Source of the DNA: Deltaproteobacteria bacterium
GTDB lineage: Bacteria > Desulfobacterota > Syntrophobacteria > Syntrophobacterales > Syntrophobacteraceae
DNA: 50,548 nt
Reading direction: 5' to 3'
Assembly: GCA_021813685.1 (NCBI GenBank)
Contig: JAKAJS010000102.1
Span: 26,734 to 77,281 of the forward strand
In this document: one piece after another, positions 17,060 through 24,084 of the stretch
Position numbering within the stretch: the stretch's first letter is position 1
How the letters are laid out: the number at the start of each line of letters is the position of its first letter
Made by a program: the position numbers and the translations under genes
The notes under the pieces: model-generated
Seen by the model: the letters and a program-made list of their open reading frames with translations, nothing else
Told to the model about the DNA's origin: nothing
Databases searched by the model: none

Positions 17060-19153
17060 TTAGAAATCCATCTTTACACCGCCCCAAATCCATTGTCCCG
17101 GCATTTGATATCCATATTCCGTGTAATGTTCATTGAAAAGATTCGTGATTTTCATAAACAGGTTGACATCGCGAAAACCTTCATAATTTTCCAAAATTTT
17201 GTAATTGGCGATCATGTCAACCCGTACGTCCGATGGTTCCTTCCAGTATATTTCGTCAAAATTTGAATCGTAGAGAGGAACAATCCTGTCTCCTTCCCAC
17301 AATACTTTCAATGAGACTCGCACTCTGTCGACAGGATAAACAGTACCGGTAAATGCTAGAGTGTTCATAGGGATATAGTTTTGCCGAAGCCAGGGGCTCG
17401 CGCTATCAGGTTTGTATTGCGCAAATGCGTATGTATAGGAAGCACCAAGACTTATGTATTTGCACGGCCTTGTATTAATCTGTGCCTCGATTCCAGACGT
17501 TCGTCCTGTAGACCCATTTAAATACTCATTCTGGAAAAGGCTATAATATATAATATTGTTAACGTCGATATGGAACCATGTTACATTTAAGTTTGCGAGG
17601 TTGTTAAACAGGGGCTGCGTTATGCCTGCTTCATAACTCGTGCTCCTTTCGGGCTGGAGATCGGGGTTTCCGACCGTGACCGCCCGGCCGCTATACTGAT
17701 CGACATAATCGCCATACATTTCGTAGAGGGACGGCGTCCGGTAGCCCGTTCCGAAGGCGGTATGAATTTTTGTGCCTGTTTGTTTGAAGATGTAGGCCGC
17801 GGAAGCCTCCTCCACCACTTTCGACGCGAAATTCTGATGATCGTTGAAGCGAAGGCCCGCGTTGATCAGCAGCGACTTGTCGAAAAAGGCGGTTTGCGCC
17901 TCCCCGAAGAGGTCATAGCCATACCATTCCTTGCTGGTGGTCGTATAAGAGCCGTTCCACAGGTAGTTTGCCACTACCGGCGTGCTGTTGGAATAGGACG
18001 CCTGGTCGAAGTCCCCGCCTCCAGTCAGGGTGAGCCAGTCCGTTGCATGAATATTGTTCTGCATTTCCAGCCAATTTGTGGTTCCATCGAGGTCCGAGGA
18101 CCCGGGCGCTCCGCCGTAAACATCCGGCTGGAAATAATGACGTTCGGTGTCCCCGTAGGCATATTTGATGCTATAGTCCCACAGGGGAGAAACTACCTGG
18201 CTTAACGTCACTCCGGTCAAAGCGAGCAGGCTTTCGAGATGGTCGGTTGAGGAGGCCTGATTCGGGATCAACTGGAGCTGCGCGTTCAGGGATGGATAGA
18301 GCGAACTCAAAGCCAGGTCGGCGGTAGAAGTCCAATTGAAAACTTCCAGAGACAGATTGTTGCCAAACCGTACGCCCGCGCTGCCGTTAAAACCGAAATT
18401 ATGATACCAGTAGCTGTTGGGCCCTCCATTGGAAAGTCCATTGGTCGTAATATATGTAGGATTGAGATTGATATAATATCTATCATTTCCGTACGAAACG
18501 CCCCCATTTTCAACATAGGTGTCATCAGGGGCTATCTCGCTCAATACCCCGCCGGTAAAACCGCATCCCCATTTTTGGGGGATGATATTCACTACGCCGC
18601 CGATGGCCGAGGAACCATATAAGACGCTGTTGGTGCCTTTCAATACCTCGATCCTGTTTATCCCGCTTTGCGCGAACAAATCGTTGGTCAAATATTGCAG
18701 GGAACCTTGGGTGTCGGCCGCATCCCGCAGCGGAAAACCGTTGAACTCAAATTGGGTATACTCGCCGCCAAGGCCCCGTATATCGACATTTGTGTATTGA
18801 CCGGGGCCTCCTTCGTTCTGGACGGTGACGCCGGGCACCGTATCGAGCACCTCGGGGATGGAAACCTGCTGCAAGGTTTGCATGTCTTTTCGGGTTACGA
18901 CACTTACATCCTTGGTGGTCGCCGAAAGGGGAACCGCTGTTTTGGTCGCCGTTACCACGACCGGCTGCAGATTATAGGACTGTTGGGCTTCAGCCTTATT
19001 TTTCTCTTTCGAGTTTTCGGGCTTTGTCTTTTCCACGGGCACTTGTATTGTTCCCGAATCTGCGGCCGGGGCGGTTTGCGCCCGCACAACCACCGGACAT
19101 GCCGACAGTAACAGGAAAAGCGCCGTACACAGTGCTATCGCGATAAGCCTCAC
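17060..19153 (-). CDS. btuB: TonB-dependent outer-membrane corrinoid receptor (BtuB-like)
   Basis: A 697-residue TonB-dependent receptor. It has a signal peptide (MRLIAIALCTALFLLLSACP...), a Lys/Glu/Gln-rich linker, a TonB-box-like PVVVTATK, then the plug (VSVVTRKDMQTLQQVSIPEV; VDIRGLGGEYTQFEFNGFPL; IEVLKGTNSVLYGSSAIGGV) and a barrel ending in KMDF with a terminal Phe for BAM recognition. The late TELYGT/GYRTPSLYEMYGDYVDQY motif is typical of BtuB-like receptors. Transcription is under a cobalamin riboswitch (19573-19737) with a terminator, which supports B12 or corrinoid as ligand. It is the first gene of the receptor-tonB-btuFCD operon, starting 10 bases before tonB. Confidence 0.88.
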   Translation of the reverse strand: MRLIAIALCTALFLLLSACPVVVRAQTAPAADSGTIQVPVEKTKPENSKEKNKAEAQQSYNLQPVVVTATKTAVPLSATTKDVSVVTRKDMQTLQQVSIPEVLDTVPGVTVQNEGGPGQYTNVDIRGLGGEYTQFEFNGFPLRDAADTQGSLQYLTNDLFAQSGINRIEVLKGTNSVLYGSSAIGGVVNIIPQKWGCGFTGGVLSEIAPDDTYVENGGVSYGNDRYYINLNPTYITTNGLSNGGPNSYWYHNFGFNGSAGVRFGNNLSLEVFNWTSTADLALSSLYPSLNAQLQLIPNQASSTDHLESLLALTGVTLSQVVSPLWDYSIKYAYGDTERHYFQPDVYGGAPGSSDLDGTTNWLEMQNNIHATDWLTLTGGGDFDQASYSNSTPVVANYLWNGSYTTTSKEWYGYDLFGEAQTAFFDKSLLINAGLRFNDHQNFASKVVEEASAAYIFKQTGTKIHTAFGTGYRTPSLYEMYGDYVDQYSGRAVTVGNPDLQPERSTSYEAGITQPLFNNLANLNVTWFHIDVNNIIYYSLFQNEYLNGSTGRTSGIEAQINTRPCKYISLGASYTYAFAQYKPDSASPWLRQNYIPMNTLAFTGTVYPVDRVRVSLKVLWEGDRIVPLYDSNFDEIYWKEPSDVRVDMIANYKILENYEGFRDVNLFMKITNLFNEHYTEYGYQMPGQWIWGGVKMDF

Positions 19154-19470
19154 TTGATCCTCCTCGTTAAAGTTGCCGTATCATCCTCCGGCGGGAATAA
19201 CCGACCCTCGCACCTGCTGCGGGGATTACTTTTTGCTCGACCGGGCCGGTTTCGAACTTTTGCATGCTTCCCGACTTCCATACTTCGCAGATAGCGGGGG
19301 GAAACTCAGAGAAACACCCCTTGGTTTGGCAATCAAATGCTGGTGAAACTTCCTGCTCCGGATAGTGAACATTTCGTGTTTCCTCCTGCCGTCGAAAATA
19401 AATGCTTCCAGTCGCTTCCATTCACACCGCAGGGTGGAAACATTCGGGCATGGGACCATCGGCTTGGGCC
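19154..19470 (-). other. Long untranslated leader between terminator and receptor
   Basis: About 317 bases between the riboswitch terminator and the receptor start. Two short minus-strand frames exist but have no ribosome binding site, no family resemblance and odd composition. I see no further structure that I can defend. Confidence 0.4.
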
Positions 19471-19506
19471 AAAAAAAAATCCCTAGAGCAAAAAAGCCCT
19501 AAGGAT
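19471..19506 (-). terminator. Terminator of riboswitch 1
   Basis: Minus-strand stem ATCCTTAGGGC (19506-19496) with GCTCTAGGGAT (19489-19479), loop of six T, and a run of nine T at 19479-19471. Two pairs are G-U. It is placed about 67 bases after the aptamer, as in transcription-terminating OFF switches. Confidence 0.88.
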
Positions 19507-19572
19507 CGCACCCTTGTTTACTTGGTCCTTATGGTGGCTGCCCGATATTTCCACGTACGGGTTCGCCGAACG

Positions 19573-19737
19573 GCATCAGGCAGGTCTTCTGACTCACGGA
19601 TCGCCCTACTCTCCGAGCCTTCCCATTTCGCCCATGGCGAAAAAGTGGCCTCTTCGGATTTCGTCCCCGTTTACAGCGGCGGGACCGCTCCCGATTCTCA
19701 CGGGATTCCCTTTTGAACTATAGCTAGTACCTGATGC
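19573..19737 (-). promoter_or_regulatory. Cobalamin riboswitch 1, for btuB operon
   Basis: Read on the minus strand: closing stem GCATCAGG (19737-19730) with CCTGATGC (19580-19573). The conserved core follows as GGGAATCCCGTGAGAATC, then CGGTCCCGCCGCTGTAA, the GGCCAC segment, GGGAAGGC and the B12-box-like GTGAGTCAGAAGACCTGCC. This is the order of AdoCbl-type cobalamin riboswitches. Together with the terminator at 19471-19506 it should shut off btuB-tonB-btuFCD when cobalamin is plentiful. Confidence 0.93.
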
Positions 19738-19781
19738 TCAATAAATCTTTATGCTATTATCTGTGCAACGATTTTCCTTTC

Positions 19782-20453
19782 TTATTGGTCCTGCCGTTTC
19801 CTGCCGCCTATGTCAGGCAGCAAGTCGGGTCTGCGGGTATACATTACCTGAAGCACAGCGGCAGTGAATATGGCCTCCGCAATCGCAAGCGGCAACTGCG
19901 TGGGGCCGTAGCCGGCAAAAAAGATCATCCACTGTTTCACTAACGGAATATGTCCGTGAAGACTCAGGGCCAACTCGAAGGAGGATGTCAGGTAGGTCAT
20001 GACATCGCCGACAAAGCCGGCAGTCCCCGCCGCCAGCCATAAAGGGGCATCGCAGCCTCTGAGAAGCTTCCAGCAAAGCCAGCCGGAAATGGCACCGACT
20101 ATGCCCATGGAAAAATCGTTGGCCCCTATGGTTGTGATTCCCCCGTGTCCCAGAAAGATTGCCTGAAAGAAAAGAACAATCGCCGAGATCACGGAGGTGG
20201 CGAAAGGTCCGATGATGATGGCGGCAAGGGGGGTGCCGCAGGGGTGCGAACAGGAGCCAGTGACCGGCACCGGCAGGTGCATCGCGGAAATTACGAACAC
20301 CGCGACGCCCACCATGGCAAGAAACGGCTTATAATAGAGGTTCTCCTGAACGCGTTTTTTAATCTCGACGACACCCGCATAGACAAAGACGGCGCTCACT
20401 GCGTACCACATTCCCCATGCCTTCGGCGGCAGGATTCCATCTTCGATGTGCAT
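19782..20453 (-). CDS. cbiM: CbiM, cobalt ECF-transporter S component
   Basis: A 223-residue membrane protein. It starts MHIEDGILPP, the metal-binding N-terminus of CbiM/NikM proteins in which the residue-2 His and the free N-terminus ligate the metal. The start at 20453 (AAGGAAG upstream) is therefore chosen over the longer frame. Other signatures are MHLPVPVTGSCSHPCGTPLAAIIIG split as AMHLPVPVTG and SHPCGTPLAAI, and GHGGITTIGANDFSMG. Family members take up Co2+ for B12 synthesis with CbiN, CbiQ and CbiO. None of these follows; the next 600 bases are riboswitch 1 and the receptor leader. A cobalamin riboswitch and terminator precede it. Confidence 0.92.
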   Translation of the reverse strand: MHIEDGILPPKAWGMWYAVSAVFVYAGVVEIKKRVQENLYYKPFLAMVGVAVFVISAMHLPVPVTGSCSHPCGTPLAAIIIGPFATSVISAIVLFFQAIFLGHGGITTIGANDFSMGIVGAISGWLCWKLLRGCDAPLWLAAGTAGFVGDVMTYLTSSFELALSLHGHIPLVKQWMIFFAGYGPTQLPLAIAEAIFTAAVLQVMYTRRPDLLPDIGGRKRQDQ

Positions 20454-20513
20454 CGATTCTTCCTTTCCCGGTTGGCGCCTGATGCGAAAGCTGCGCCAGG
20501 ACTCTATGCGCAC

Positions 20514-20550
20514 AAAAAAAAATCCTTAGAGCGGAAACGCCCTAAGGATT
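20514..20550 (-). terminator. Terminator of riboswitch 2
   Basis: Minus-strand stem AATCCTTAGGGCG (20550-20538) with CGCTCTAAGGATT (20533-20521), a tetraloop, one G-U pair and a run of T at 20522-20514. It lies 60 bases before the cbiM start. Confidence 0.9.
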
Positions 20551-20615
20551 GCACCCTGCTTCACTTGGTCCTTATGGTGGCTGCCCGATAGGTCCACGTA
20601 CGGGTTCGCCAAACG

Positions 20616-20779
20616 GCATCAGGCAGGTTTTCTGGCTCACGGATCGTCCTACTCTCCGGACCTTCCCATTTCGCCCGAGCGAAAAAGTGGTCTTCCCGGA
20701 TTTCGTTCCCGTTTACAGCGGCGGGACCGCTCCCGATTTTCACGGGATTCCCTATTGAACTATTGCTAGTACCCGATGC
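20616..20779 (-). promoter_or_regulatory. Cobalamin riboswitch 2, for cbiM
   Basis: The minus strand has closing stem GCATCGGG (20779-20772) with CCTGATGC (20623-20616), core GGGAATCCCGTGAAAATC, GGTCCCGCCGCTGTAAAC, the CCACTTTTTCGC loop, GGGAAGGTC and GTGAGCCAGAAAACCTGCC. It is nearly the same sequence as riboswitch 1, including the region between aptamer and terminator, so one copy arose from the other. Predicted to repress cobalt uptake when cobalamin is abundant. Confidence 0.93.
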
Positions 20780-20802
20780 TCAAAAATTTACCTTCGCGCT
20801 AC

Positions 20803-20831
20803 CTCTACAACGATTTCAGCCTCCTTGTCAA
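20803..20831 (-). promoter_or_regulatory. Candidate promoter of riboswitch 2/cbiM
   Basis: Minus strand TTGACA (20831-20826), spacer 16, TGTAGA (20809-20804). The -35 is perfect and the -10 weak. It lies between the porin stop and the aptamer, with an expected start near 20796. Confidence 0.3.
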
Positions 20832-20833
20832 TC

Positions 20834-22252
20834 TCAGAAATTGACTATCGTGCGCACACCGAAAACGAGTTCGTTTCCGATTGTTTCGGAAGGGTTGAGC
20901 GGGTTCGGGACGCCGCCCCCCGGATTTATTATGTACTGCAGGTCGGGCTGAATGATCCACCAGGGCGCTACCTGACACTGATAGCTCAGTTCGATAAACT
21001 CCTCGCTGCCGCGCACGGGATAGGGGAAATGCTGGCAGAAAGCAGTATCCCTGTCAAAATCGGCGGCTGCGCCGCTTATGTGGGCCCAGCCGCAGCCGAT
21101 TGCCAAGACGTCGCTGCAGCGTCCGGGCAACAGGGCGGTCGCGCTCACTCCCGCGTTAAGGCTCCAGTCGATCAGGTTGCGATCCGGGGGCGCACCCATA
21201 AACCGAGCGAACGTACACACCATGCGTTTCCCGCCCGCCTCCCGCCACACCGCCTGATCGGCGATGCCGTAGATGCTGAAATTATTTCTCACCATCCGGG
21301 CGCTTCCACCCTCTGCTAAAAGGCCCCCGGACGCATTGAACCTTTGATCGGGGAACTTCGCCGTATCGTACCACGCGCCCAATTTGTACATTCCCGGAAG
21401 CCCGGCGGTTTTGCCGCCCTCTTCGGGCGAGGGTGGATTCACCGCGTATTGAACCTCGCCTATACAAAGAGCTCCCGTGGTCATATTGAACCGCGTACCG
21501 GAGGCTTCCGCGCCGCGGAGCTGCGAATCGTCGTCAAAAGGGCCTCCCGGCGGGTTGTCGTCGAAGACGCCGGCAAGCACGGTCACCGAACTGTCGAGCT
21601 GCACCCGGAACCGTACGGCCGGTGAGGAAAGAGGAAAGGCCGGGCCGCCCGCGTAGAGATCGGAGGCAGGCAATACGGGCCACCCCATCGCCGCATTGAT
21701 AAACAGGCAACAACCCTGGCTTACGATAAACTCCTGATCGATGCCGATCTGCCCGATCTTTACGTCGGCCTTGCCGCCTGCAAACGTCTGGTCAAACCAA
21801 AGCTCCCACAGGCGGGTCGCGCTTTCAGCTTCAATTCCACTGACCGTCTGGATACAGTACAGGTTGTCCGCGGTAAGATTGCGGCCGTGGAGCTGCAGCG
21901 CACTCGCAAAAAAGTTCCCGCCCTGCCAGCCGAAAGCCCTGTTCATATCCACGCCGAGACTCATCGCAGTAACCCCATCGTATTCCGCGCCGCGCCGTAC
22001 GCCCCCACCGGCGTTTCCCAACACCTCACTCGTCTCGCTCAAGGAAAAGGCTATCCCGTATTTTCCCAAGAAAGTCCGCAGCCCCGCCATGTCGCCAAAC
22101 AGGCTGGTTCGCTCCCACAGGTCGGTCGGTTCGGTCGGGGAGGGTTCATCGGCCAGCACCCCTCCCGCGAAGGAAATCACGAAAAGCAGCAAAAATACAG
22201 CGCCAACGGCCGGCAAAGCGAAGCCGCCGCACGAATGGTGTAGACTTCTCAT
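20834..22252 (-). CDS. OprB-family carbohydrate-type porin
   Basis: A 472-residue outer-membrane protein with a signal peptide (HSCGGFALPAVGAVFLLLFVISFAGGVLA, given here as GFALPAVGAVFLLLFVISFA) and a barrel with many aromatic-terminated strands ending IVNF. Motifs of the OprB family include LRTFLGKYGIAFSLSETSEV, MSLGVDMNRAFGWQGGNFFA, VKIGQIGIDQEF and the late AHISGAAADFDRD plus VAPWWIIQPDLQYIINPGGG. OprB proteins are sugar-selective channels, but homologues are often annotated only by this domain. Its location between cbiM and nikM, with its own attenuator-like leader, leaves open a role in metal or corrinoid passage. The ATG at 22252 has GGAGGGG before it. Confidence 0.82.
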   Translation of the reverse strand: MRSLHHSCGGFALPAVGAVFLLLFVISFAGGVLADEPSPTEPTDLWERTSLFGDMAGLRTFLGKYGIAFSLSETSEVLGNAGGGVRRGAEYDGVTAMSLGVDMNRAFGWQGGNFFASALQLHGRNLTADNLYCIQTVSGIEAESATRLWELWFDQTFAGGKADVKIGQIGIDQEFIVSQGCCLFINAAMGWPVLPASDLYAGGPAFPLSSPAVRFRVQLDSSVTVLAGVFDDNPPGGPFDDDSQLRGAEASGTRFNMTTGALCIGEVQYAVNPPSPEEGGKTAGLPGMYKLGAWYDTAKFPDQRFNASGGLLAEGGSARMVRNNFSIYGIADQAVWREAGGKRMVCTFARFMGAPPDRNLIDWSLNAGVSATALLPGRCSDVLAIGCGWAHISGAAADFDRDTAFCQHFPYPVRGSEEFIELSYQCQVAPWWIIQPDLQYIINPGGGVPNPLNPSETIGNELVFGVRTIVNF

Positions 22253-22340
22253 TCCAATCCCCTCCCTGGTTGCGCCTATATGGATCTCACAACGGCGGCG
22301 CGATCCACGACGGTCCTTCGACCGGAAGTCCACGCAAAAT

Positions 22341-22385
22341 AAAAAAGCCGGGACAGTCGGGCAAAGGACATACCTCTGCACCGGC
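22341..22385 (-). terminator. Leader terminator upstream of porin
   Basis: Minus-strand GCCGG (22385-22381) and CAG (22378-22376) pair with CTG (22356-22354) and CCGGC (22351-22347), followed by TTTTTT (22346-22341). It ends 88 bases before the porin start, within the leader. It could be an attenuator; just upstream lies GAGCCAGGAAGG, which resembles the 3' B12-box of the neighbouring riboswitches, but the rest of an aptamer is absent. Confidence 0.5.
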
Positions 22386-22440
22386 CTTCCTGGCTCGGGC
22401 TAATTTCAATACTCGTTTTTTCGGGATTTGCAATTAAGGA

Positions 22441-22459
22441 GTGCGATTTCAGATCGCAC
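22441..22459. repeat. Seven-base inverted repeat in porin leader
   Basis: GTGCGAT (22441-22447) and ATCGCAC (22453-22459) with a five-base loop. It is not followed by a T-run on either strand. It lies just after the porin promoter candidate, so it is an operator or a leader hairpin. Confidence 0.4.
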
Positions 22460-22472
22460 CTTTGAATTCAGC

Positions 22473-22501
22473 CCAATACTGGAGGGAGGCGAAGAAGTCA
22501 A
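22473..22501 (-). promoter_or_regulatory. Candidate promoter of porin leader
   Basis: Minus strand TTGACT (22501-22496), spacer 17, TATTGG (22478-22473). It points away from the nikM promoter candidate 19 bases to its right. Confidence 0.35.
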
Positions 22502-22519
22502 GGAGAAACGATTTTTACA

Positions 22520-22548
22520 TTGACAACGCCGTTCACGAATGCTATTCG
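22520..22548 (+). promoter_or_regulatory. Candidate promoter of nikM leader
   Basis: TTGACA (22520-22525), spacer 17, TATTCG (22543-22548). Perfect -35, weak -10. The expected transcription start near 22555 lies just before the folded leader at 22562. Confidence 0.42.
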
Positions 22549-22561
22549 ACACTCAACTTTT

Positions 22562-22638
22562 GGCGCATGGAGTGCGCCCCGGCGCGAAACTACGGGCGAG
22601 AGGGCCGAAAAGAGGGTTCCGCCGTAGGTACAAGCGCC
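22562..22638 (+). promoter_or_regulatory. Structured 5' leader of nikM, candidate riboswitch aptamer
   Basis: Two domains are visible. Domain one is a hairpin: GGCGCA (22562-22567), loop TGGAG, TGCGCC (22573-22578). Domain two has outer stem GGCGC (22581-22585) with GCGCC (22634-22638). Inside, separated by the internal loop GAAA/GTACAA, is stem CTACGG-CG (22590-22598, one bulged G at 22596) with CGCCGTAG (22620-22627), closing a 21-base loop at 22599-22619. The repeated GGCGC/GCGCC arms would also allow exchange pairing. A terminator follows at 22668-22726, then nikM. I could not match it to cobalamin, NiCo, fluoride, Moco or guanidine classes from memory. Confidence 0.5.
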
Positions 22639-22667
22639 TTCCGAAATCGCCATAGTGACCAGTAAGA

Positions 22668-22726
22668 GGCCATGAAGGTCTTTTGTTCTCCCTGGAGGGG
22701 AGCAGAGGAGCTTTATGGCCTTTTTT
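22668..22726 (+). terminator. Intrinsic terminator in nikM leader
   Basis: GGCCATGAAG (22668-22677) pairs with CTTTATGGCC (22711-22720) with one G-U pair. An inner hairpin CTCCC (22688-22692) / GGGAG (22698-22702) fills the loop, and TTTTTT follows at 22721-22726. It stands 48 bases before the nikM start codon, so it can only act as a conditional terminator for nikM. Confidence 0.6.
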
Positions 22727-22773
22727 CATTCGCACTTCACGCTCTTTTTCGGTATGTCCGGGGAGGACTAAAA

Positions 22774-23802
22774 ATGCATATTCCCGACGGGTATTTGAGC
22801 CCATCGACGTGCGTAGCCTTCGGTGTCGTCATGCTTCCGGTCTGGGCGAAGGCGGTAAAGAATGTAAAGAACCGGATCAGGTCCCGATATGTTCCTTTGA
22901 TGGCCATCGGGGCGGCTTTTGCCTTCACCATAATGATGTACAACGTGCCGATCCCGGGAGGAACCACCGCGCACGCGGTGGGAGGGGGGCTGCTCGCGGT
23001 CGTGATCGGGCCGTGGGCGGCCACAATCTGCATCACCATAGCCCTTGCCATCCAGGCCCTGCTCTTCGGGGACGGGGGCGTTTGGACCTTTACGGCCAAC
23101 TGTTTCAACATGGCATTCGTGATGCCTTTTGTCGCCTATGGCGTCTACCGCCTGATCGCAGCCAGGAGCGAACTCACCTCGCCGCGCCGCTGGATCGGGG
23201 CGGCCGCAGGCGGCTATCTCGGGCTTTGCGCCGCGGCCCTGTGCGCCGCCGTGGAACTGGGACTCCAACCCATTTTGTTCCACACGGCAAGCGGGGTTCC
23301 CCTCTATTGCCCATACCCGCTGAGCATTTCCGTCCCCGCCATGCTGCTCGCGCACCTCCTTGTGGCCGGCCCGCTCGAAGCCGTGGTGACCGCTCTGGTG
23401 GTCCGCTATCTGCAATCCTACGACACTGAACTGCTTAAGAGCGACACACCGGCCTGCGAGCCATCCCCGCACGCTTCCATCGGCTACCGGAAGATGTGGT
23501 GGGCGCTCGGCGCCATGGTCGTTCTGTCTCCCCTGGGGCTCCTTGCCGGCGGAACTGCCTGGGGAGAGTGGGGGACCGACGAGCTCCAAAAAGCGATCGG
23601 CTTCATCCCCGCAGGACTCGGGCGACTGGCCGATACATGGAGCCATGCGCCTTTCCGCGACTATTCACTTCCCGGACTCGACAGCTTCGGCTCGTCGGCC
23701 CTCGTCTACATCTTTTGCGCACTTTTCGGTGTTGGAATCGTCATTCTTATGACCTACCTTTTCGGACGCCTGCAGGCAAAGGAAGGAAGGGCTCAGCATT
23801 GA
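22774..23802 (+). CDS. NikM-type nickel/cobalt ECF S component with C-terminal extension
   Basis: A 342-residue membrane protein starting MHIPDGYLSP, the metal-binding N-terminus of NikM/CbiM. The ATG at 22774 with GGGGAGG upstream is therefore chosen over the in-frame ATG at 22672. Core motifs are MMYNVPIPGGTTAHAVGG, GPWAATICITIALAIQALLF and GDGGVWTFTANCFNMAF. After about residue 245 a C-terminal module (MVVLSPLGLLAGGTAWGEWG ... final helix IFCALFGVGIVILMTYLFG) resembles the PDGLE/CbiN-like domain fused to NikM in NikMN proteins. The energising NikQ and NikO are not adjacent. It is divergent from the porin and sits upstream of the Ni-dependent Ech hydrogenase; nickel is the likely substrate by context. 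Confidence 0.85.
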   Translation: MHIPDGYLSPSTCVAFGVVMLPVWAKAVKNVKNRIRSRYVPLMAIGAAFAFTIMMYNVPIPGGTTAHAVGGGLLAVVIGPWAATICITIALAIQALLFGDGGVWTFTANCFNMAFVMPFVAYGVYRLIAARSELTSPRRWIGAAAGGYLGLCAAALCAAVELGLQPILFHTASGVPLYCPYPLSISVPAMLLAHLLVAGPLEAVVTALVVRYLQSYDTELLKSDTPACEPSPHASIGYRKMWWALGAMVVLSPLGLLAGGTAWGEWGTDELQKAIGFIPAGLGRLADTWSHAPFRDYSLPGLDSFGSSALVYIFCALFGVGIVILMTYLFGRLQAKEGRAQH

Positions 23803-23825
23803 GAGTACCTCCCCTGCGCCTCTTC

Positions 23826-23877
23826 GCCGCTGTGCGGCTCCCGGAGGGGCGCGGGGGAGACGCTCCCCCGCTCTTTT
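23826..23877 (+). repeat. Dispersed double-hairpin element, copy B (terminator)
   Basis: Hairpin one: GCCGC (23826-23830) / GCGGC (23834-23838). Hairpin two: GCGGGGGAG (23851-23859) / CTCCCCCGC (23863-23871), then TCTTTT. It starts 24 bases behind nikM. Same subtype as copy A, with which it shares most of the bases between the hairpins. Confidence 0.75.
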
Positions 23878-24084
23878 CCCCTCGCAGGAATTGGTCCTCC
23901 GGTGAATCCTTCCCGTTACAGCCCGGTGTCACCTGTATCGTTCAGATTACCGTGCGCTTTTCGAGAAAAGAGCCTTAAATGCTTGAAATATAATCACAAG
24001 TTCTGCTGGAACGGTTTTTGCCTCTAAAAGTCCCAGAACCGTCCCCGCCCGGTTGCCTCCGGTGAGGGAGAAGGGGGAAAGCCG

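Noticed and set aside
22562..22638. Fluoride (crcB), guanidine-I, NiCo or cobalamin riboswitch identity for the nikM leader
   Set aside because: Short matches occur (GGCGCATGG resembles crcB; GGGTTCCG resembles guanidine-I) but the required pseudoknot partners, order of motifs or four-way junction are absent.
22441..22665. 75-codon open frame in the nikM leader
   Set aside because: It covers the promoter and the folded leader, has no ribosome binding site and no protein-like pattern.
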